Made by a program: the position numbers and the translations under genes. Under the pieces are notes generated by a model. That model saw only the letters and a program-made list of their open reading frames with translations, was not told the origin of the DNA and made no database searches. 64,000 nucleotides of DNA, from the NCBI RefSeq assembly GCF_963678635.1, contig NC_087068.1, positions 52,724,213-52,788,212 on the forward strand. Reading direction: 5' to 3'. Below are positions 11,700 to 24,000 of the stretch, in pieces. Source of the stretch: Symsagittifera roscoffensis. Lineage: Eukaryota; Xenacoelomorpha; Acoela; Convolutidae. Every line of letters starts with the position of its first letter. Position 1 is the stretch's first letter.

Positions 11700-12629
11700 G
11701 AGTCAAAGAAAATCACCTTCATCATCAGTAAACGCCAGTGCCGATTAAGAGAGTTTGAAAAACAAAATTTCACCGTACGTAATAACGAAGCTGAATTCGG
11801 AACAGCGCTAATAAACCAGCCAGGTGACGTTATCAGTTTTTGACACATATTAGGGTATTAGGAAAAAATACATAGGCTGATACATACAAGAACTTGTGTT
11901 TGCACTTGAGACTTGTCTTTAATTGAAACAAAAGTAATCGATTAAGATCCAAACAAATTGAAACCCGGAGATTCGCGACTCTAGATCTGATCAAAAACAG
12001 AGTTCGACACTGTTTTCTTTGGATTCGAATCAAAAACTCTTTCTTGGAAAAGTGGTTGCCTTGAGAGTATTAGTAGGTCTAGCTCGGGCAATGGGAAGGC
12101 AAGTAGGTAACACAGAACTTGCTGGGTGCAAAATTCACCCAACTGAGAAAAGTTTTGGGACTAAACAGGGGAAGCTCTCCATTTAGAAACAGTTTGACTA
12201 GTAAATTGCGACAGACCAATTGCACTACTGATACATTTTTTCTCCTTTGATTAATTTTTAGGCTTGATCCTTAATAATTGTTCTCAATTGGGTTTTGACT
12301 ACACTGTCTCTTAAAGACATGGACAACATCAGGCTGTGCTAGGGTTTCATCCAATAACCGATAATCAATTGTTGTGTATAATTTATTTACACTCTTAACT
12401 GTGATAAACCAATAAAATTCATGTTCACCCATCAGTTATAGTTTTTGGATATCTTTTTGTTGAGTAAAAATTATCAGTTGATAGACAACAAAAATGGAAG
12501 CAAGCGAATCAAGTGTTTGAGCAGTAGAGAGCAAAAAACTAGGTTGAGCCTAGACACGTCAAAAATATATCTAAGCTAAGTGATAGCTTCAGGAAGTTAA
12601 TTCCGAAGAAACAAAGAAAAACAATGAAC
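11700..12629. other. Intergenic
   Basis: Nothing recognised. The sequence becomes more purine-rich and less AT-rich after 12600, where the decayed gag region begins. Confidence 0.45.
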
Positions 12630-15375
12630 ATTTTTTTGTGGAAATGACCAAGAAAACTCGGATTAAGAAGGGCAAGAAAGTTTCAGCCGGAATGGTTGAA
12701 ACAAGGAGTCAGAAGGCCTCGGAAGACAAAAGGGCAAGATTGGAGGTAGAGAACCATGAAAACCCCACTTTGGATGAGAATTGAGCGGGATGTGGAACCG
12801 AAGAAAATCGGAATAGGAGGTTAACGAGTGAATCTGCCCCAGTAGAACAAGGCCAAGTTTTCGCTACTTTCACTGGGACATTTGATTGAGAGAAAATGTC
12901 GAAGCTGCCTGACATTTCGTCCGACAACCCAGCAGTAGCAGGCTCACCTACAGAAAATAAATGATGATGCATGGGGTTAGAAAGAATGCGGCAAGGTCCT
13001 CCTCGTTTTCGGAAAGATTCAAGAACACTTTGAGAATTTTCTTTCTATATATTACTGGAACGGGAACAAGTGATGAAGTAGAAACCCAAGAGGAGGAAGA
13101 AGACATTGAAAAAATTGATGACCTTGAGTCTTAAGTGAGCCTGATCATTTGACTCATGAAAACGAGGCAACCACAAACACGGAGATAGGCTATTCGGATC
13201 AGTTTGGTGTGGGCAGAACCATAGACAAGACTATTGATTTAGTATAACTATCAACAGTGTTCATGACACCGATCAACACGGACGTGTTATCAGGATCGAC
13301 TAGGGTCACTGGGTCAGGGACCACAGCAGTGGAAATGTATGTGGATTATGAAAGGACCTCGAAGCAGAGTGGTAGAACACGAGTTTCGACCAGCACTAAA
13401 TTGCCTGGAACAAACAAGGTGACGCAACCACAAGTGACTCCAATGGTGGACATCGGGGCATCAACGGATGAGGCCTTGACCAGGATTGTGCATAGCAGGG
13501 ATGAGTGGAGTCATTAGATGTCACTAAGAATTACTGAACTAGAGAGAGCAGTTCATGTTGAGAGGGAAAACATGCGGGAGAAAATAAAGCGCAACAGACA
13601 GGAAGCTTTTAGAAGCGAAAAACAAAAGCGAAAAGGAAAGAACGGATGGGTTCTTGGCCAGAAATTTATCGCGAATGACGAGGAAGGCTGAAGAAAGAGA
13701 GAAACGGTTGATAAGTGACCTGGAACCGCTTCGAAGTCAACAGGAGCAGACATTTGGGTCTCTCGATACAAGGTTGGACGTGATGCTAGTAAGACTCACC
13801 CAGGCTATCATGAACAGATTGGACCGTCTCCTAGGAGGTAGAAGCGGATCTAAGAGAAGAACAGCTCAATCGAGAGAGGCTAGCAGAGATCCCAGAGTAA
13901 ACTTTAACAAGCATCCAAGAAGAGGGAGGACCAATGGATACACAAGAGGAAGGGGGTAACTCATACAGTCACGTCGACGGGAATAACAGGCCGAGAAATC
14001 CAACAAAAATTAGGAGAGATTCTATTGGCAGTAGATCCATCTCGAACGAACGACCTACGCGAGACACAAATGCGAGTGGGAGATATGATTCCACAAACTG
14101 GAATCACTCGGATCAAGGAAGAGCTCAGCCTAGCGACTAGGACAGGAGGGACATTCCAGAGCCACAAACAACAGACGGGGACACTCAAGCGGGATATTCA
14201 CGCGATGCAACGTTATGGGCCCCTGAAACTCTGAACAGGTCCTTGGAACTTTCCTCAAGAGGTTGTCCAGGACCAGTGAGCGTAGCGAGAGATCCAGAAG
14301 GGCGTTTAAGAAACGGAAATGCTAATGATTGAATCTGGCGGTTGTTTAGACAACTGGATAGAGGTCAAGAAGCAGCATTTTGAGGAAGAAGACTTCAATG
14401 AAAGACAAGAATGCAGTGCGCTTACCAATAACATTGAAGGGACAACACTGAATTGTGTGATGGTCAACAAGCAATACCAGCGGGACACAGCCAAGAAAAG
14501 TATCGAAATCCCATTGTATCGCTTCGGTTGCGGAAATGCAAGGACATCAATCGATGATGCGCTTTGAGAAACGAAGGCAACCTGAAGACAAAACCATTGA
14601 AAAATTCATGGATGACCTAGAACTGCTTAGAAGGCGTAGTCAACCGGACGAGTCGAACATCGAGATGAACTTGGCAGTAGCCTCAAAGTGCATTGATGGC
14701 GTGAACAGCAATGAAAGTAAGACAATGTTAGCAATGCACCTACACCGGAGAAGCTGCGACTGAATTGCAAGAAAAATCTGTGCTGAAACCTCCGATGAGA
14801 CCAGATTTTTTAATAAAATATTGCAATTTTAACAATGGACCTGCAAACCAGGGTAACAACTGGTACAAACCCGGGGATGACATGAAGAAAAGACGCTCTT
14901 GTGCAAAAATGCAGAACCAAAGACCATCAATTATCAGTATGTCCAACTTACAAACAGGGCATGAGCACAATCGTCTTCTTCCTCGAAGATGAATATGCGT
15001 CGGAAAACGATGATGAGGATTTTATGAGAGGGTTATTCGCAAATTCGGTCCGAGGTGTTTCGTTTGCAACCCGGAGGGTCATTTTAAATCAGAATGGTCA
15101 CAATTTTGGAATGCTGTGGCAGACATCAAGAATTCAAGACATCAGGCGTCAAACCCAGCAAGGCACGCCTGATAAGCGAGGCGGAAGCACGGAGGAAAAA
15201 ACCGCAAGAGCTGGCTACAAAGAAAAAGCGAGCAGCCTTAGAACAAACGAGTGAACCAGAGACTGAAACCGCAGCTAACGACCTTAAGACTGACTATGAA
15301 GCAGCAGCAAGAGATGCTTTTAATAGAGTTCATCAAAAATGGGCAGCAAGGGAGTTAGAACAAAAGTCAAGCTCG
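12630..15375 (+). pseudogene. Decayed retrotransposon gag region
   Basis: Plus-strand frames shift several times. From 12644 a basic start (MTKKTRIKKGKK, then ETRSQKASEDK) is open until a stop at about 12782. About 13640-13960 gives an E/R/K-rich coiled-coil-like block. About 14560-14760 gives a Gag-like segment (RRQPEDKTIEKFMDDLELL, then SNIEMNLAVASK). About 14900-14960 gives CRTKDHQLSVC, the C-x4-H-x4-C half of a CCHC zinc knuckle, with the first cysteine out of frame by one base. About 15140-15370 is lysine/glutamate-rich. This fits Gag of a Ty3/gypsy-type element with numerous frameshifts and stops, hence dead. No reverse transcriptase follows; the next sequence is a tandem duplication and then a Polinton-like relic in the opposite orientation. 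Confidence 0.6.
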
Positions 15376-16779
15376 AACTCGATTACGAGAGAACTCAAGA
15401 TCAGCTCAACGCCTATGAAGCATCTGCGGTAGAAGCGACGAAGGCACCGAGTAGTTTGAGCACGAAGTTGAACGTGATATCAGGACAGACATTCGGGATG
15501 GTGCCACAAGGAAGTAAGATACAGTCAGTAGTATGCATACAGTACACTATAATGGGAGGTTGTCATACATGAAAGGGCATCAGTTATAGATCATAATTGT
15601 CACCATGTACTAATTGACAACCAATGGTCACCATGTAATAATCCTAGCTGTCACCAGGTATTATTTTATACCCAATAGTCCCATTGTAACCATACAAATT
15701 GTCACCATGTAATCACCTATTGTGTCTATTTGCGATTATCACCAGGTAATTTATGACTTTTAAAAAAAATTCATAGTATAAAAAACTTATAGTTATCAGT
15801 GCAGTTTGGCTTTATATGAGTTGCGCTATCTTGAGCTTTTCCTTCCCTGCTGACAGACGTTTTGGACAAAACATTTAATTAGTACGCACTAATCAATAAA
15901 TTAAAATGTATATGAAATTAAACGTTGTTATAAGACAATTAATTAATGGGAAAGCATATGGGTCTAGAAAAGTATCAAAACATCATCACTAGGCTGTACA
16001 AAATCCGGAGCAACGCCATAAGAGTTTCTACTAAAAACCAAATGTGCAATACAAATTCAAAAAGAACCAAAGAACCGAACTCGATTACGAGAGAACTCAA
16101 GATCAGCTCAACGCCTTTGAAGCATCTGCGGTAGAAGCGACGAAGGCACCGAGTAGTTTGAGCACGAAGTTGAACGTGATATCAGGACAGACATTCGGGA
16201 TGGTGCCACAAGGAAGTAAGATACAGTCAGTAGTATGCATATAGTACACTATAATGGGAGGTTTTTATACATGAAAGGGCATCAGTTATAGATCATAATT
16301 GTCACCATGTACTAATTGACAACCAATGGTCACCATGTAATAATCCTAGCTGTCACCAGGTATTATTTTATACCCAATAGTCCCATTGTAACCATACAAA
16401 TTGTCACCATGTAATCACCTATTGTGTCTATTTGCGATTATCATCAAGTAATTTATGACTTTAACTAAAAATTCATAGTATAAAAAACTTATAGTTATCA
16501 GTGCAGTTTGGCTTTATATGAGTTGCGCTATCTTGAGCTTTTCCTTCCCTGCTGACAGACGTTTTGGACAAAACATTTAATTAGTACGCACTAATCAATA
16601 AATTAAATTGTATATGAAATTAAACCTTGTTATAAGACAATTAATTAATGGGAAAGCATATGGGTCTAGAAAAGTATCAAAACATCATCACTAGGCTGTA
16701 CAAAATCCGGAGCAACGCCATAAGAGTTTCTACTAAAAACCAAATGTGCAATTCAAATTCAAAAAGAACCAAATATGAT
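15376..16779. repeat. 702-bp near-perfect tandem duplication
   Basis: Two copies (15376-16077 and 16078-16779) match almost base for base, with about a dozen small differences visible. Each carries the 3' end of the gag-like frame (ELDYERTQDQLNA and onward). Each then has about five degenerate units around gtcaccatgtaat (15590-15750 and 16293-16450), and AT-rich sequence. High identity means a recent duplication or an assembly duplication. A third, much more diverged partial copy lies at 17280-17445. Confidence 0.92.
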
Positions 16780-17040
16780 AGAGTTTGAGTTTTTCATTGG
16801 AACTCCTCTCATCAGTACTATGACCTGATTGAAATTCTCGTTTATTTTTTGATAGATAATGCTGTATTTAGGAACAAGGGGTTCGAGAGGATCTGTAAAA
16901 CTTTAAAAAAAAACTTCGGAGTTATATCTGAACCTTCTGTATCTTCGAGTATTGTGTATGTTCGATCTGTTTTGTGTTTAAATTTTGTCAAAAATTGTAC
17001 CTAACTTGTTAGTATAAAATTAAAAATGAAACGAAAATAT

Positions 17041-17125
17041 GGGGTCCGAGTAGAGGAAAATGCACGGCGTTCGACTCTCAGCCGAAAAGCGGCTTTTCGA
17101 AATCCGTCCGGAAATTGCACTGCAA
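17041..17125 (+). other. tRNA-like fragment (possible SINE head)
   Basis: The segment has an A-box-like start (gtccgagtagagg), an anticodon-arm-like block (ttcgactctcagccgaa) and a B-box-like ttttcgaaatcc. It does not fold into a full tRNA by eye. The block cgactctca is also in the fragment at 28915-28995. A tRNA-derived SINE or tRNA pseudogene is the simplest reading. Confidence 0.35.
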
Positions 17126-17279
17126 GGAGGTCCCAGTTGCTTGCATGATGATGTCCCCCGCAGATCGATTTTGTATTTTTTACTTTGATAGTAGCCTAAG
17201 TTCTCAGATTGTTGGTGTTCAGTTATTATTTGGGTAAAAAAATCAAATACTAAAAAATGTATTGTTAAAAATTGTATAG

Positions 17280-17445
17280 AAAATGTACAAATAAACCATG
17301 TTAAATAGTTAGTTGATGGAAAAGCATGTGAGATAGAAAACGTTTCAAAACATGATCATTTATGTAAATAAAATCAAAAGAATCACCATTAAAGTTTTTA
17401 TCATAAGTTAAATGTGCAAGATAAATACAAAAAAACTGCACATTT
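17280..17445. repeat. Diverged third copy of the 702-bp unit's right end
   Basis: Blocks such as gttgatggaaaagcatgtg...agaaaacgtttcaaaacatgatcat and aaatgtgcaagataaatac align with the right ends of the two 702-bp copies (about 15930-16070 and 16630-16770), with heavy substitution. The duplication unit is therefore part of an older repeat present before the recent tandem event. Confidence 0.6.
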
Positions 17446-17508
17446 TGGAAATTGAGTCTTGTATGAAAAACTTCGTCATCAATTCAGTGACCTGATGAAA
17501 AGTCTCGT

Positions 17509-17720
17509 TCAATCGTTTATACAGATTGGTGTACTGCCAAAAAAGTAGACCAAGGGTATCAACAAAGTTAAAAACATCCCACTAATGCATAATACAATCC
17601 AATATGTCCCCGGAGAATCTGATTTTGAAGAATTAACAACCACAAATTTTTTGTTTGGGATGTGAGGTGGAAAAATTGTCGGCTGCAAATATTCCAAGAA
17701 ACTTATATTTCAATGGTTTA
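17509..17720 (-). pseudogene. Adenain-like cysteine protease fragment (Polinton type)
   Basis: The minus frame contains FPPHIPNKKFVVVNSSKSD, then SPGTYWIVL and, after a divergent stretch, VYFFGS. This matches the pattern in Polinton and adenovirus-type proteases, where 'GxHW' carries the catalytic histidine and 'FFDS' follows. Here the histidine position is tyrosine (TYW) and the stretch in between is out of register. Only about 65 residues are present. The family matures capsid proteins, and this fragment cannot be active. Its place downstream of the F54H12.2-like block supports the assignment. Confidence 0.55.
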
Positions 17721-18069
17721 CAATTTTGAATGAGATTCTGCAACCAGGATTTCACCCATTTTCAGAATATCCAAAATGGAATGACGTTCCTTGTAACTTT
17801 GCGGTCAGTAGTAAGAAAAACATTGGATGAGCGTATATCCCAAAGAAAAGTTTTCAGGTTTGCTGTCAAAGCCTTCGAGAAATGAAGATCGATTGACACT
17901 AAGCAGTTAGTTAGTTCTGGATGCAAGAAGTCATGAGCTGCCTGCTGGGTGCTCGTGAGAGCTGAACATATTATGAAGTGCTGCTAGTAGTTATATACAG
18001 TGATTATCAGTCCGCAGTGCACTAAACCAGCGCTGATAAAGCGTTGAAGGAGAGAGGCTTATAATCTTG

Positions 18070-19010
18070 TGTACTAATTGATAAACTTGCTATTTGTAAA
18101 CTGTTTTGTCTCAAAGTAATCTACACCAATCCAATTTTTTGATAAAGAGAAGGTTTTGTTCAGTTTCTTCTAAGAAATGCATTATTAGTGTCCATTGCTG
18201 TTATAGTTTGTCTCACCGATTCATGAGTAAAAATAATTTTCTGTAGCCAGCTGAGCTGATCAGCTGTTGCAAGACCCGTTTAAATATTTTCTTCTTGATA
18301 CGGGTAGTTCGCAGGAGTTTTTAAAGCAAAAAATATTTCCATGGCAGAGAGCACATGGTCGGTCACAGTCATTCTTCTAATCAACAGTTTCGCTTCCAGT
18401 ATTTGCAGCTTGTAATGAGAACTTCTTCAAATTTAATGAGATAGTCTTCATGAGAGCGTTTGTAGGAAATTCTGAGAGTATGCTCAACGAATGCTCAACG
18501 AATGCTTATCACAGGTTAAAAAAATCAAATCCAGCAGGCCATAAAACTAAAATTACTTCAATTCGAGGACCAGTTCTCGATGAAAATTAAAACCAGCTGC
18601 GCCTATCGCAGCGGGATTGTTTTCAAAACGATATCTCTGACGCTTGAGTCATGAGTCCTTGGATCCTTTGTTATTAGAAATTTCTGGTTCAACAAAGCTT
18701 TGATGCGCAAAATTAAAATTGGCATTTGAGATTTTGAGTCCGTTAGCGGAGAGGGTGCAGTCAGAGAAAAGTGAATACAGGGAGTTGTTTACTAGGAATG
18801 GTGAATCAGACTCATTAGAATCAGTGTTTTCGTGTCTCAAACCAGCTCCAGGTGCTTGTGTTACCTTGCATCGTAATTTGAAATATATTTATTGCAAGTC
18901 AACAAAATTTTTACGGTCACCGGTAATTTCAAATACAAGCATTGGTCCATTAGGTGAATAAACAGGTCCAATATTTTGATTAAAAGAGTTTTTAAAAGTA
19001 ATCAAAAGAG
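18070..19010 (-). pseudogene. F54H12.2-like (Polinton capsid-associated) protein, decayed
   Basis: The best conserved part is about 18960-18640: GPMLVFEITGDRKNFVDLQ, a stop, IYFKLRCKVTQAPGAG, then NNSLYSLFSDCTLSANGLKI and FNFAHQSFVEPEISNNKG. Further along (about 18430-18110) are RRMTVTDHVLSAME, ALKTPANYPYQEE, and RQTITAMDTNNAF followed by SLYQKIGL. This order follows the F54H12.2-like family of invertebrate transposon-associated proteins, thought to be virion-type components of Polinton-like elements. At least five stops or shifts interrupt it. Its integrase-side neighbour is the small basic protein at 19060-19450. Confidence 0.65.
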
Positions 19011-19059
19011 GTTGCTTTTCAAACAAATCCAGGGAGTTATGGGTAGTTTCATCGGGTAA

Positions 19060-19450
19060 CAAATCAGCGATCCTATATTATGTTTAAGAAAAAAACTGCC
19101 CGACTTCTCGCTGGTCTGCGATTTCTTCGAATGGTTGTTTTTCCTTTTTCTTCTTCGTAATCCAATCATTGGTGCTTTCGCTGCCGTCTACCACCATTCA
19201 ATTGTTTTATTGCAGTTTTTGTTACAAGGTTTTCCAATGCTTGTTCAGAAGACTTCTTTTTCATAGCAACATCAATCAGTTCAGGCGCTGAACTCATCAA
19301 AATTCACCTGCCCAGTTTTTTTGCAGCCAGCAGAATATTCTGTCGTACAAAAGGTATAGCATAACGACCAATGCCAGCAGCCAAAGCGCCAAATGCACTG
19401 CCGCGTTGTCGGTAGTGTTCAGAGAATTGAAGTTTGCTTTGCATAATGCT
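19060..19450 (-). pseudogene. Small basic/hydrophobic Polinton-type protein, decayed
   Basis: Minus-strand frames give FSEHYRQRGSAFGALAAGIG, then RYAIPFVRQNILLAAKK. After a shift comes LMSSAPELIDVAMKKKSSEQ, then TKTAIKQLNGGRRQRKHQ and an acidic DYEEEK end. A short protein with a QRG...G...F block, a middle alpha-helical part and a basic tail regularly precedes F54H12.2-like genes in these elements. A core or minor-capsid role is inferred, not shown. The stop after RQRKHQ and frame changes make this copy dead. Confidence 0.5.
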
Positions 19451-19639
19451 GTTCCATTAGTTTCAATCGAAGCGCTTGATTTTTAGAGACAACACAACTT
19501 GACCAGTTCCTGCAAAGAACTCTAGTCTTCCAGTTTCTCTGGGCAACTGTACTGATAATGGTTGCACAGCTGAAGTGAATGGTTTTTAGATATATAATGA
19601 ATAGTGAAGTTTTCTTGATAAGATGCATCAAATGAGGGT

Positions 19640-20240
19640 GTCATTTCATAACCAATGTGATAATCACCGTTCTCGTCAAGTTTTGAATTAAAGCCTAACA
19701 GACTAAGTATTTGAGGACTTGGAAATGAGATTCATCATTTGCGTTCATCCAAATGCTCATGTTTTTTGTGATTTCTTGAGGACTTGCATCGAAATAAGTT
19801 TGTTCTTTGAGTTTTGTTTTTATCTCATTGATCCATTGTCCTATAGAAGTGTACTAGCCTGGTTTGATGAAAATTGTTCTCCTGAATAAGACCTGGAAAC
19901 TGTATTTCAATTGCCAGCGTTGGATTTACTTGCTACTTCTTCGGATGCTCTGAAATACCTAAACTCTCGATAATTAAAATTGTTTAATTTCAATGGAAAA
20001 CTATTTGAGAGAGAGAGAGAGCAACTCTGCAATATCCATCTAAGGTTATTTCCATTTTACAAAATTTTCCAAAACTGACCAGTGTTTTGCCTGGGAAGTA
20101 ATCTATTGATGCTGTTGATATCAAAAATACAGTAAACTCGACACTTGCCATCTTTGTCAAAATCTGGTTTTGTTCCAATCAAATTAATTTTTTTTCATAA
20201 AACTTTCTGCTGATTTCATCCTTCTCTGCATCAATGAGAC
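19640..20240 (-). pseudogene. Polinton-associated protein with DYFPGKT motif, decayed
   Basis: The minus strand at about 20170-19985 reads GTKPDFDKDGKCRVYCIFD, then NSIDYFPGKTLVSFGKF and CKMEITLDGYCRVALS. This resembles the conserved start of proteins in Polinton-like elements (pattern D-x-FP-x-N/K, a spacer, then L-x-G-x-W/Y-x-V-x-L). About 19740-19640 adds PQILSLLGFNSKLDENGDY, also typical of that protein. Function is unknown, with a virion role suspected. Stops and frame changes between the blocks show decay. Confidence 0.45.
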
Positions 20241-20299
20241 TGTATATTGGAGAGGTTACATTGGGTATGGCAACAATTTTAAGACTTTGGTTGTTTCAA

Positions 20300-20700
20300 A
20301 CTAATTTTGGTTGTTTTGTTTTGATCACTTTTTTGAAAGATTCGGCTATTTCTTCAGCATTTTTTGTCTTTAGGGTTTCCACTCGTAGGTAGGGAGATAG
20401 ACAATATACAGCGACTAATAAATATCAAACCCCTCGATGATAGTTGGCCAACTTATCCACATATGCTAAGTCAAGAGACCAAATTTTGTTGATTTTGTTA
20501 ACGATCACTTTCAGGCGAGAATTTATTTTACCAAACAAACCGTACTTTGTATGTGATGATTGAGATCGCGTATATTTTAAAACAAGTTTGGTGGGAGTTG
20601 ACTGGCCTTTGTTGATTTTCTTATGCTACCAAATGTAGCTGGGCCTCTCGAGTAGAGTAATTTGAGTTTTTTTTTCTCCACTGATTGTAAGATTTTCATT
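20300..20700 (-). pseudogene. Polinton-type (F54H12.3-like) integrase, decayed
   Basis: The minus frame reads SQSSHTKYGLFGKINSRLKV, then NKINKIWSLDLAYVDKLANY, a stop, YLLVAVYCLS, then RVETLKTKNAEEIAESFKK and VIKTKQPK. This is the start of the rve catalytic core of the transposon-derived F54H12.3-like integrases: the D of SLDLA is the first catalytic aspartate. The second D and the E are missing because the frame breaks after KTKQPK. An N-terminal extension (about 20700-20600) is visible but degraded. The family inserts Polinton DNA into chromosomes. Confidence 0.7.
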
Positions 20701-21049
20701 CTTTTGTTGACGTCGAAAATGATTCTTCAATGGTCTCGTAGTCTGTATTGTCGTCGTCGTCGTCTTTGGTGGGATAAAATTATTTTTCTATTTGTCGGAT
20801 TGCTTGGTTCTGGACTGAGAGTTGTCGATCGAGTATTCGTTGATGAGGGTTTTGAAATTGTTGGTTCCTCAGTTGTCGGCCTGTCTGCGACAAAAGAAGA
20901 AAATGAGGATTGAGCTGCTTCGCTTTTAAGCGAGCGGAGAATCTGTTTGGCTTAAGTGTTGGACAATAAACTGGGATCATTATCCAGTTCTTTCAAAATT
21001 TGTGGATAGAAGAAACTTCCACGAAACTCCCGAAACATCCACGAGAAGA

Positions 21050-24000
21050 AACGCCTAACATACGGAAGCTCAACTGGAATTGTTGACTCTGCGGGCGGAA
21101 CCAAAAGTTAACAACTTGCTGCACTTGACTCCCCTGTTTGGAGCACCAAGGGCCGCTAAGGCTCATCAAAATTCCTTAGAGTATCTAGATCAGCAGAACG
21201 AAAGGGGAAAAAGCCACTGAATTTATTGACAGGATGAATAGAAAGACGTTGGGGGGGGGGGGGGGGTGTTCTGGACAGAACACGTGGAAGGAGGGGACGG
21301 TCACGTGAGGACTGATTTTGACGTTATTTGTGAATTTGGAGCTGCAGCTGAAAAATTACAGAAGGGACTTGCGGTTTTGATCAAGCAAAGCATACAAAAT
21401 CTTCGCCTGGATTGTCTCTTGACGATGATTGCGATGACCTACGGCAAGTTGGGGGAGTTTATTACTCTAACGAGATACCCCGAGTGAATTAGGAAGAACG
21501 TCACGAAAATTGATCTCCAAAAGGGCGACGGCCTCTTGGACAAAGATTGAGACCAATGACTTGAGAGATCAAGGACTTGAGACACACCTTGATACAGTTC
21601 CTTCTGCAGCAGAATCACTTCGGCACCGTAGAAAACGAGGCAATTTAGAGAGAAGAGGATGTGCGACGTCATGCAGTTGACATGTCACTGTTAACTGATT
21701 TCTTCCCGGCCATGAGGATCGATCCTCTGGTACTGATAAGGGGGTCAGTGAATTCGAGACTGCGTATATGGACCAGCAGGGACGTTTGGGTTTCGTGACC
21801 CTAGGATAACGATCTACAGAAGGTCCGTGCTGCACCCCGATCTTCATCTCTGTAATTGATGGAAGCAACCTTAACTGATGAGCGCAGAATGTCTTGCGTG
21901 AGGCAAGAAGTGAAGCTTTGCTATTCCGCAAAATCGTTGAACCCGAATTGATTGCCATCATTTTCAGCAATCATTTCCGTGACCGAATGGGTGAAGTAGA
22001 AACTGGACACGTAGAGGTCTACCCCAGGCTCTGAGACCTTATGACACAATCAACGGGGAGGTGTCCACGATGGCAAGAGCTTTGACAGCATCCCAGAAGC
22101 TGAGAAGAAAGAAGGAAGATTGCAATGACTTCATGAGACAGCTGTACTAAAAACCGGAATACCCCCTGATAAGGAGAATGTTAGTCGGAGCAGAGTCCAT
22201 AGTGCAAACTTCAAGGATGAGCGCATCTGAGACTAATGAAAGGAGAATGTCCGCTTTCTCAGCGTCCATAGATCAGTGCTTTATAGACAGAAACGTTGCC
22301 GTGCTCCACAAACACAGTTTGTGTTTGTTAAAGATTCTACCAGAAGGAGGATCTCCTACACTGCCACGCCCAACCCTAGGCGGTTCGAAGAAGAATGGGC
22401 AGCATTGAAAATCGCGCCATTGTCTTTGAGAGGAAAAGTGAGTATGGAGGAGGCCGCATTGATAGTCATGCATGTCAGACCAGAAATAGTAGCTATTGGA
22501 CGTTTGTTGACTAGAGACTCTCTGACACCCTTGGGTTGTGAAGCAGTCATGATAACCCATCTAGAGATGCAAGATGTGTCAGCCGGGGAATTTTGTAATA
22601 CCGAAACTTCCTGAAGAAGAACCGGAAGAGGACCAGCAAGGACCTTCAGGATCACAACCGGACAAGGACAAGGAGCCTGAGGGGGATGATGCTTCATCCT
22701 TAATGGATGCGTTCCATGACACGTCGGGGAGCCGCTTTCCTTGCAATGTCGCAGCAGTCACGAGTACAAGACGGTTGATGGAATCATCACGCAGACAAAA
22801 GATTGAGAGCGCGGTGAGAGTGCCTATCTTAGGGACACTCCCTAACGACGAGTCGTAAGTGCATCACCGCGATCATGAAAATCGAACCGGTTGCAGAATG
22901 AATAGAGTCATTGAAGAGGTTTGGTCGGTAGTACAGTGCTACGGGACCCAATCAATGCTGAAAAAAAGGCTTTTGATGCACGAGATCTTAGAAAAGCTGG
23001 ATGATTGTGAAAGGAGATTGAGCGAGTTGTTGATTGAGTCCGCGACTAATGATAGCGAAGCCAATTCTCCCATCAAGCCTGTTTATCCGGAAAATAGTGA
23101 CGAGATTGTGTATATGTCCAGGACGAGAAAAGGAACGATACTCTCCAAGATGGTGATAGAAAGGATTAACGATATGCAGATCGAATTTGGCAACAAATTA
23201 AGGGAGAGGACAGCAGGAACTCAGCCAGACTACCTGATCGATTTAGAAAATAAAAGATACTACTTGGAACACATCATAAAAGACATCAGTATGAAGCAGT
23301 AGGCTTAAGGAACATAAGCTTCCTCGGAAATGCACACCGAGCCAATGGATCAGCTTGTATCAAAACCTGACAGCGGTCTAGAATTCGGGTTCAGATTCTC
23401 TGACGAATCGATAACAACGAACCTGAGTTTAAGAAACTTTCCTGCTGATGATCCCAATGCTGATGTGATTTTGCGAGCGACGCAGAATGTTGAGAGAATG
23501 AATTAAATGCTGATTGCAACTTGCATGACCTAAATACGATGCATCACTTGATGAACGAAGCCTCCGAGAGCAGTCGAAAGAAAACTGTTGCATTGCCTGT
23601 TTGGGAGCTATCTGGCTCGAAACTGCGGGTTAGAATGTCACATGTGTGGAGGTCTTGACTGCTTGAAACTATTGTCCAAACATCATAAACAGTTAGTGAT
23701 GTTGTTCGGAAACCTTGAGATGAAGACAAAGACGGACACGTAATTGGTTGCGGATTGTCATGGAGGAACAGAGGTGAATCTAGTGAGAGCACTAGGATTC
23801 TGCAGCATGTTTGGTTCCCTAGAGTCGATTTTGGGTCTGGAGCAGAAGTATGAATTGGTCGCTGCCATCAGTGTTAGAAGCGTTTCAGTATGTGTTGCAA
23901 ACCGAGCAGAAATACATTGGAAGATGGAGGGAAGCGATCGACGTGGAAAAGATTTTGAAACAAACTGAGGCATATCAGAGACCGCCAGGTGTCCGATACG

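Larger units (their letters stand above)
17490..20990 (-). mobile_element. Decayed Polinton/Maverick-like element
   Basis: Read on the minus strand from 20990 to 17490, five decayed coding blocks occur in one orientation: integrase, a protein with a DYFPGKT-type motif, a small basic protein, an F54H12.2-like protein and an adenain-like cysteine protease. C. elegans F54H12.2 and the transposon-derived integrase F54H12.3 are neighbours, and such gene sets are known from Polinton/Maverick (adintovirus-like) elements. Every block has stops and frameshifts. I see no terminal inverted repeats and no family-B DNA polymerase, so the element is partial. It lies between plus-strand retroelement relics. 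Confidence 0.7.

Noticed and set aside
20640-20990. Additional Polinton gene upstream of the integrase
   Set aside because: Minus-strand frames are protein-like in places but carry no recognisable motif.
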